DNA from: Aphrocallistes beatrix | Lineage: Eukaryota > Porifera > Hexactinellida > Sceptrulophora > Aphrocallistidae | Length of the DNA: 64,000 nucleotides | Reading direction: 5' to 3' | NCBI GenBank assembly: GCA_963281255.1 | Contig: OY725491.1 | Span: forward strand, 4,080,857 to 4,144,856 | Shown: positions 56,965 to 64,000 of the stretch, one piece after another | Layout: each line of letters opens with the position of its first letter | Numbering within the stretch: the stretch's first letter is position 1 | The notes under the pieces: generated by a model | Databases searched by the model: none | What the model was told of the DNA's origin: nothing | Seen by the model: the letters and a program-made list of their open reading frames with translations, nothing else | Position numbers and translations under genes: made by a program

Positions 56965-57573
56965 TTAATTTTTTGCATCACTAAGTTGATATTTAACAGA
57001 TATGAACTCTCCGATGGAAGATGGACATTCTAATCCAAAAAAATGGACTGCATCTTGCCAGATCAAATTGTCGCAGTCTACATGCAACCAAAATTGGTCA
57101 TCAGTTCCTTCTGCATGGGGAGGAGATGCACTCAACCTAATATCTGAACATCGGAGTTCAGGATCTTCACACCCAGATGACCACAAGCCTAGCAACTTGT
57201 CGTCCATCAACTCTCGCTCTAAACTATATACACTAACGTCTACTTCACTAAAACTAATCCTACTAAATTCTAAACTATTCTGGTAAAAACTATCTAACTC
57301 TAATCTCGTGCTAATATGTTCTATGGCTAATCTAGGAATATCACTAAAGTTAATGGGCTTAGGGCTGTTAGACTTGGGCCGAATGGACTTTGTTACCTTT
57401 TTACCGGAATTTCGCTTGACGTCTTTGTTTTTCCCAAAGATATTAAGAGACAGTCTCCCCCAAACTGACTTCGGACTGCGTCTGTCTCCTTTATTTAGGA
57501 CAGCTTTCAAGTCATAAAAGTTTTCATAGCCTAGTTGAACGAGAGCTTCCGCGAATTGTTCGACTGATGCCAT
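56965..57573 (-). pseudogene. N-terminus of the transposase-OTU gene, unknown domain
   Basis: 202 codons from ATG 57573: MASVEQFAEALVQLGYENFY is a helical start, followed by a basic serine-rich region (KKVTKSIRPKSNSPKP), acidic and hydrophobic patches, and a C-terminal part FWLHVDCDNLIWQDAVHFF. The frame ends at SDAKN, where a run of six A shifts into the next piece. I recognise no family. Its position and the shared frame indicate it begins the gene that ends in OTU. It could also be a separate gene. Confidence 0.45.
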
Positions 57574-58060
57574 AAGTTGGGAACTATATTAAAGTTTTCT
57601 ATGTCAAAAATATATGAACCAAATCTATATTTAAAAGATGTAACTCACCCAGGAAGAATTGAAAGATGTAAGATATGTTTTGAACTGAAGTTGAAAAAGC
57701 AAAAAGAATAATAGTTATCTGTTATGGAGATATACGAGTAGTTGATATTCGAGATTACTGAATTGTGAAATTCTCTCTTCAAGTCCACATGTACCAGCTA
57801 ATTTACTACTACTAACCAAGGAGATTTATTAACGGTTTAAGACAAACAAAAGGTATCTACTTTATCAATACTATGGATTAATACAATATCAGTAGTAAAT
57901 CGTTCTAAACTTGTGGACTAGGATTGCTACTAATGTGTATATCACATTATTACAATGTAAAATTCAAATATTAATAATTCGTTCAAAAATTAATATTTCA
58001 ATTTGAAATTTGAAACAGAAAATACTCCAAGGCTGAAATAAACGTAGTTCGCAGGAAAAG
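57574..58060. other. Spacer without recognised gene
   Basis: AT-rich. 58060-58275 then matches 42460-42640 in inverse orientation, the outer part of the duplicated piggyBac region. Confidence 0.45.
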
Positions 58061-58289
58061 TTTTTATCATGAATATTTCATGAGATATTAACTAAGAACT
58101 GAGACCTAAATTTGATGTGTCACTGCTGACTCATTTTGAAGAAATTTACAATTTTAAACTTAGAAATGAAATAAGCCAACTCTCTTCTTTCCATTGGTAT
58201 AATTATTTTTGATCTAGGACGAATACTTTTTGAGTTATAAGCGATTAAGTGTGACTTCGAATCCGCTGCAAAGATAACATCGTGGTGAT

Positions 58290-58860
58290 GTTAGCATCAT
58301 TGTCATTACTTTCTGTAATTAGAACCAGCAGACACTAAAAATAAGAATTACTCACCTATTACGTTTTGGTTTACGGTCAAAATTCCGTGTTTGAATATTC
58401 TGTTCCTTTTTGGTGTTGTCGATAGCAAACATTCTGTCAGTATCACGAGTTCCATCTTTTTCTTTCATCCACTCATCATCATTATTTGGCTGCTCATAGG
58501 GATCTGCTTCGTCAATGGTCATTGGAAGGGTATCAAGTTGGAGGGGATCCTGGATCAGTAGAATCGTATCCATTTGGCTAAGAACGGTCGTCGTTATTCG
58601 ATGATGAGGTAATCAAGTTGAGAAGAAGGTTAGAGAAATCATAATCTCTTCTGAACATACGATAGAATGGAGTGTGCCCTGTAGATCGTTTTTTCTGAGT
58701 ATTTGCTGACAGAACTGCTGGTTGTAATTTTGCTGTCCATTCTGTATCTCCATCACTCCTCAGTTTCTCAATTTTAATATAATTCAATTGTAATTAAATA
58801 AATAGGACCGAACGCAACAGTGTAAAGAAATAAACTCAAGATACAAGAGTTCATACATGA
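58290..58860 (-). pseudogene. Integrase fragment, inverted copy of 32281-32760
   Basis: Minus strand: RSDGDTEWTAKLQPAVLSAN and STGHTPFYRMF, then DEWMKEKDGTRDTDRMF and QTRNFDRKPKRNR before gtgagt. It has fewer frame breaks than the copy at 32275 in its second part, but lacks the C-terminal domain. It follows the small coiled-coil gene in the same orientation, as in the other copy. Confidence 0.65.
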
Positions 58861-59358
58861 TACTAGTTTGGAAGAGAGGAGGGAACTCCAAACTTTGAGG
58901 GTAATTAAACATTAGCACTTCAGTTTTATACTTCATACTATTGAGGCTTCATTGCCATAGGAAATGGATGGAGATGTCCGCGACATTGTGCAGGACTGAG
59001 CCAAATGGGCATTACATATGTGGTTAATTCAGCCCCAATTTTGGCGTCAACATCAAACAGTCTCGAGTAATTATCGCAGCCACATTGTTGACTTTGTCAT
59101 ATTCTATGTTAATGTTTGGATTTCCTGTCATAATTATATAATTATCAATCTAGTTCCTGTAAGTTGGGATAAAGCTCATACGCTGAGCTCTTCAAAATAG
59201 CTCATTTTGTACTTTAAACTTAATTCCCGATCGCTATTCTAAAAGTACCCCTTATAAAGCTAAGCAAAGAGTTAACTGGGTTATTATTTTATTGAATATA
59301 CATACAAAAGAATAATTAAACTAAATGAAACGTTAAAAAGAATTAATAAATTAATGTA

Positions 59359-60726
59359 CAGTTTGTCCCATAATTATTGCAACATACATTTTTGATATAA
59401 ATTTGATTATATAGGAAGAGTGAATCGTCTTAAACTAATTCTATTGAGTCTAAAAGTTAATGATAGACATAGTAACTAATAATTAATTTTAAAACCATTG
59501 TTTGTGACACACAATTCGCAACGTCGCCTCATTGATTTATAGTAGGGCTTTAGAAACTCCGGGGTGATAGAATTCCAAATTTCTTCAAGGCGAGTTTTCA
59601 TGTCACCAATTGTCTTTGGACGATTCCTTTTCAGTTGATTTTTTATCCATGCGAATAGGTTTTCGATGGGGTTTAAGTCTGGGCTCTGACTGGGCCAATC
59701 TAAGACATTATTAGGAATGTTGTCTGATATCCACTTCTTCGCCCGCTTGCTGGTATGCTTGGGATCATTGTCCTGTATCAAGAACCACTTCTTATCGTGG
59801 TAAACCTTGGCGTTTTCTACCAAATGCCACTCTAATATCTTCACGTAGAAAGCGGCATCCAAATTATGACTAAAAATGCATAAGGGAAACGTCCCCATTG
59901 AGGAAAAGGCAGCCCATATGTGGACTTTACTGGAATGTTTAACAGTAGGAATAACCCGTTTTTGGTTCCCTTTAGTCCACATTCGTACTTTCCCCGCATG
60001 CAACCAAAAACTAGCCTCATCAGAGAATACTGCATGGCACCAATGCTTATTTTTGTTTCTTAGTGCCCACTCAATCCGTTTCAGCCTATTTTTCTCTGAC
60101 AACATCGGAACCAAACTAGGATAAGGCTGCGAGTATTTCATCTTCTGAAGGGTCCTATGCACGGTGCTCTTGGACACACTGATACCATGTTTGGCTTCTA
60201 TATCATTCGATATTTCTCTGACTGGCTTTTGCAAATCAGTGTTTACATATTTAGCACATTTATACTTGACGCTCTGATAGAGTTTTGCTGGTCTTCCTGC
60301 TCCCTTTCTGTGTTCAACCGTACCAGTCGAATTGTGTCTCTTAAGAACCCTCCAAACTGTTGTCCGGTTGACACCGATAATGGAAGAAATTTCCTTGACA
60401 CTGTGCTTCTCACCTTCGGAAAGTGTAAGGATCTGTTTACGGATATCCTCTCTTGACATTTTATGACTGGTTAACGAAAATGATGATTCTCTATGTTAGA
60501 ACACTATCTCAGAAGGAATTCAGACAAAAATGATGACGTAACAGGAAAAAAATATGGATAATACGAAAAAAAAATTCTTCAAAAAAATATATCCAAGCTG
60601 AAAAATATCGAATAACGTACATAGGAACTAAAAATAATGCGTTAGTAGCTTATGCAATGTAAACATAGCTGAAACGTATAGTTCAATGAGAAATAGCATA
60701 TGTTGCAATAATTATGGGACAAACTG
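59359..60726 (-). mobile_element. Tc1-like element, 1368 bp, apparently complete
   Basis: Perfect 28-bp inverted ends (cagtttgtcccataattatt...) with TA on both sides (59357-59358 and 60727-60728). It contains an uninterrupted transposase. It is inserted in the small coiled-coil gene, and the empty site is seen at 31890. Confidence 0.95.
59476..60459 (-). CDS. Tc1-like transposase, intact
   Basis: 327 residues from an ATG. Residues 1-50 are the first helix-turn-helix (SVKEISSIIGVNRTTVW at 20-36). GAGRPAK at 53-59 is the linker motif, and a second helix-turn-helix ends near 108. Catalytic residues are D147 (FSDEASFW), D230 (LIQDNDPKHTS) and E266 (NPIENLFAW), giving DD35E, one residue longer than classic Tc1. 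No stop or frameshift is present and the terminal repeats are perfect, so it may be mobile. The broken element at 22330 is a different Tc1 lineage. Confidence 0.95.
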   Translation of the reverse strand: MSREDIRKQILTLSEGEKHSVKEISSIIGVNRTTVWRVLKRHNSTGTVEHRKGAGRPAKLYQSVKYKCAKYVNTDLQKPVREISNDIEAKHGISVSKSTVHRTLQKMKYSQPYPSLVPMLSEKNRLKRIEWALRNKNKHWCHAVFSDEASFWLHAGKVRMWTKGNQKRVIPTVKHSSKVHIWAAFSSMGTFPLCIFSHNLDAAFYVKILEWHLVENAKVYHDKKWFLIQDNDPKHTSKRAKKWISDNIPNNVLDWPSQSPDLNPIENLFAWIKNQLKRNRPKTIGDMKTRLEEIWNSITPEFLKPYYKSMRRRCELCVTNNGFKINY

Positions 60727-62402
60727 TAATTAATTGAAAATCCCTTTCGACTCTCCAGATCCGCCATACGGACTTTAATGTCCGTATTTTCGTCTCTCAA
60801 TTCGGCCAACTCCAGTCGAAGTGGCTGCACCTCATAAAAAATCTGAGTGTGAAAGGTGAGAGTGTGGAAAGTGAGCGTGTAAAAAGTGAGAGTGTGAGGT
60901 GGTGTTTGAGGGTGGATGTGTTATACTAACGATATTTATACAATTTTCAATCCGTGACCCAGAAATTGAATATCCGTTACCCAGAGATTTAAAATCCGTG
61001 ATCTAGAAATTTATCTGTCTACATTACAAACACCAAGTATGGTTTCCAAGAAACAAGTGAGTGTTGCGAAAGATAGCTGTTAGCTGAATCGTTGTTCTTA
61101 TTTAATTCATTGCCAATGAACATGTGACATTTACTGAAACCTTGACACTCACGAGATAGTGACAAGTGAGAGGACTACATACGGACACCTTAGAACTCAG
61201 GCCAAGAGGACTAGGATTTCCGGTGCATGTGCTAACAACTTGTGTAATGTAAGAGGGAAATATAAGCCCAAGGGAATTCACGAAACATTGACAGGTAGAT
61301 ATTACTGGAAACATTTTCTTGTTCAGCAACTGTCTCAAGACGTGCTAGTAGAGAGGACAATCGGTTACGTAAATCTTAGTTGATAATTCATTCAGAGGCG
61401 GCTTACGGGTGGGCTTACTAAAATCAACCACAATAATTATTTATGATTTCTATGGAATAAAATTAGATAATTATAAACGAACTGACATTTTAAAATCCCA
61501 AAAAAATATCGTTGGTACTTCCTGGCACCGTAGTTTCAAATTTATTTTGTAGAGGATAAAAAATGCTATTAGAAGAACGTAATGGAACGTTCCACAAGTG
61601 AAGGCAAAAACATGTCGTATGATTGTTATTGGAATGTCTATTGTAATCTCTTTTTGAATAGACATAGGAACTAAATATAACCATTATTGTCGGAATGCTA
61701 TGCTTTCCGAGGTTTGTGAGTGTGCTGAATTTCAAATATCAACATTATAAAGCAATCCAAGGTTATGATTTTTGATCCTATTTCCACATACCGTGCCACT
61801 GCAAGCGACCAGATATATTTTCAAAAACAAAAAGACTGGAATGACCGAAATTCAACCATACTCAAATGACCAAATTTCGGGGACTGAATCAAGTTCACGC
61901 GTTGCCTACGCCCCCATGCCTTGTAAATAGGCTCCTCGATTCGATCCTCAGTTACTTTGTTGGAAAAGTCGCTCTTGAACTAGTATCGTCGGTCATTGTT
62001 ATCTTCCAAGCCAATTATCATTTCCAGTCTGTGTTAAAACTCGTTCCTCTGCGACCTATGGTATTCCCTGAATAGCCGTTACGTTAAAAACATACAAGGG
62101 TAAGCACTCATTTCAAATTTGAAGTTGAAGTTGAAGCCAGTCAAGTGTATAGATGATCATCAAAATTGCTAAAGTATTTTGAAGTTCATCAAAAATATTT
62201 TAGGCTAAACTTTTGATGAAGTCGAAATCAACCTCAATATATGCCTAAAATACACACACACACAGAAACAAGCTGTACGAACTGATTTCCTACAGAGTTG
62301 ACATTTGGCTTTTCTACATTGCAGGTCAGGGATTTGTAGTGATGGTCGAATCTGGTGTTGAGCAATCACGTCTATCGACTGGCTAGGTACAGATGCCTTT
62401 GG

Positions 62403-64000
62403 TTAATGGACTGATTGGGACTTCTTCCTAGATGTATAGTGACCACACAATGAGAGAATCACACTCTCTTTAAACCATGCTAGAGTGTGACGCTGCTTCG
62501 CTGCTGAGTTCCATTCGCCTCTCTCTTGCTTGGCTGTTTTAAACAGGATCCATCCATTTACGACCGCCGAATCCAGAATATGAAAGAAAACTTTCATGTA
62601 CCCACGTTTGGATGAAAGAGGTATTGCATGCTGGCCTACTGATCTATCATGTCTATCCACTCCTCCCATTCGGAAATTGTACGCCTTGAGAATGGGTGGA
62701 CTGTGTATGAGTTGGAGTGTATAGTGCATGTTTTCATCACGAATATTCTTTCGATGGCATTGCTTTTCTTTTGAGGATGGAATCGCAGGGATGCAATTGG
62801 TGGAGAAGACGACTTTCTTGTCCACTGTACGATATTTCTTGTCCATCCAGACGAGTGTACAGACAGGCTGTTTTTCTGCAACAAGGGTTACTTCATCTCC
62901 TCCTCGTCTTGGACGGTAGGTGAATTTAGCATCGCAATTGTACCACTTATAAGCCCAAGTGAGAGGGTGCATGTGAGTAACAAGGTAGTCAAGATCTGGT
63001 GGAAGTTTGGTTGTAGAGGAAGTTCCGACCATTCCCGTTTTACGCTTGGCCAGATAGGCAGCCAGCTCTATGTGGGAGAAGAATCTGTCACAGTAGATAA
63101 CGTGGCCGAGGTCTAAATATGGCTGTGCTAGTTCAATCACTACCTGGCGACGTCCTTCGGCTCCACCGCTCTTTCCTAAATAGATGTTTTGTGTGAGTGA
63201 ATAGCCACAGCACCAACAACAAATTGACCATACCTAAAAATTAATGAAAACAGCTTAATAATAATTCGTATTACATAGTAGTACAGTCAGGGTCGCTTAT
63301 TATGAACCCGCTTAATATGAACACTCGTATATTATGAACAAACACTCTGGTCCCATATCGACAGACTCCATAGGATTTGTATTAAGGCGAGTTCGCTTAA
63401 TATGAAGTCTCTCTATTGTGAACAGGATTTTGGTCCCCAGGGGGTTCATAATAAGCAGCATGTATTAGTCGCGTTATAATGAGAAACTTGGATAAGACAG
63501 AATCTTATATATGTAACTAGCTTCATTGCCTGTAATTTTTCTAGATTTAATTAATAACGACGACGCTATCGAAAATGTCGGAATTGAACGAAAAGGTGGA
63601 TACAATGAATAACAACCACACTATTCTCTACTGTTAATCTGGAACAGGACTGCAAGTATATATTGGAACATCAATTTCTTAACATCCTGTACACGATGGT
63701 TACCTACCAATTTTGGTATGAATCCAACCAAACTAAATTTCGCAGGCTAGTGCTTACTGATGGACGAACGTGTGACACCATCAATGCTAATAGGAGATGT
63801 TCTCTAAAAATGCAATTTACTGCTCTAATTCATTCATTCAAACTCACTTTAATTCCGTATTTGTTGGGCTTAGCTGGCATGTATTGGCGCACCACACTAT
63901 ACCATATAATTTGATCATCATTTCATCTACTGAGAGATCCCGAGCTGCTTTTATTAGTTTAGCAGAATTGGCATTCACAGATTTGAGTTGATTCCCAAGT
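62403..64000 (-). CDS. PiggyBac-like transposase, second copy, partial
   Basis: Same protein as 37002-40020 over the shared region: exon 2 (62403-63233) with IYCDRFFSH and GGVDRHDRS, the intron (63234-63847) and the end of exon 1 with LSVDEMMIK. It has the same one-base frame loss and the same late stop before the cysteine-rich tail, so both defects predate the duplication. The 5' part is outside the window. Confidence 0.85.
63284..63462. mobile_element. Pogo-like MITE in the second piggyBac intron
   Basis: The same insertion as 38961-39139, at the mirrored position, carried along by the duplication. Begins cagtcagggtcgcttattat. Confidence 0.65.

Larger units (their letters stand above)
59280..60830 (-). 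pseudogene. Third copy of the small coiled-coil gene, split by Tc1
   Basis: 60830-60727 encodes PLRLELAELRDENTDIKVRM and ESRKGF. The rest lies below 59358 and matches the membrane-tail sequence of 31870-31961. Upstream the promoter region matches 31610-31724, including the tataaata box. The Tc1 insertion truncates the protein before its tail. Confidence 0.7.
61133..64000 (-). repeat. Right arm of the 2.87-kb inverted repeat
   Basis: Reverse complement of 38423-41290 without length differences. It reaches the window edge, so the true arm is longer. Confidence 0.9.

Noticed and set aside
36500-64000. Giant piggyBac fused to a herpesvirus genome (Teratorn-like)
   Set aside because: No capsid, polymerase or terminase-like frame is present between the piggyBac copies. 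The interior is explained by other transposons.

Overview
This is an AT-rich window from an animal genome that consists mainly of transposable elements nested in one another. The animal assignment rests on one host-type gene: an intronless ORF at 7409-8392 (minus strand) whose N-terminal C2 domain and C-terminus match the EEIG1/FAM102 family. The transposon set (mariner, Tc1, pogo-like, hAT, piggyBac-like and MULE-like DNA elements plus gypsy remnants) fits an invertebrate. A crustacean is possible, but that is only a guess. No rRNA, tRNA or CRISPR was found. A 200-base assembly gap lies at 16294-16493.

Layout. 1-1670: broken gypsy gag-pol, cut by a repeat. 1672-14600: many copies of two repeat families, called here X (about 450 bp) and Y (about 930-1090 bp), which share a GC-rich hairpin end. 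This stretch also holds a 970-bp foldback, the EEIG1-like gene and an onion of nested insertions at 10474-12785. 14618-15910: a nearly intact mariner. 16494-20700: two hAT remnants. 21000-28700: a 20-bp-type minisatellite split by X, a TTCGCGAA foldback, a Tc1 element and a long-TIR element that itself carries a gypsy integrase split by a hAT MITE. 29447-33300: a second foldback and gypsy-type gag/integrase pieces. 31725-46300: piggyBac-like loci with small TATA-driven genes, including a coiled-coil/membrane protein. 46345-47575: a decayed second mariner. 49801-57573 (minus): a large decayed gene encoding an unknown N-terminus, a zinc-finger-like region, a DDE/RNase-H-like transposase and an OTU cysteine protease. 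Several insertions interrupt it, and removing three of them together with one target-site copy brings the reading frame back exactly. 58290-64000: an inverted second copy of the piggyBac locus, with an intact Tc1 element inserted into its small gene.

The best candidates for something not previously described are the transposase-OTU gene, the small coiled-coil/membrane gene that recurs next to piggyBac-like transposases, and the X repeat family, which spreads perfect TGACGTCA and TGAGTCA motifs. Order of insertion can be read in several places. Minisatellite came before the long-TIR element, which preceded the hAT MITE. The OTU gene came before its TTAA and hAT insertions, and the hAT-like element at 55401-56784 came before Y3.
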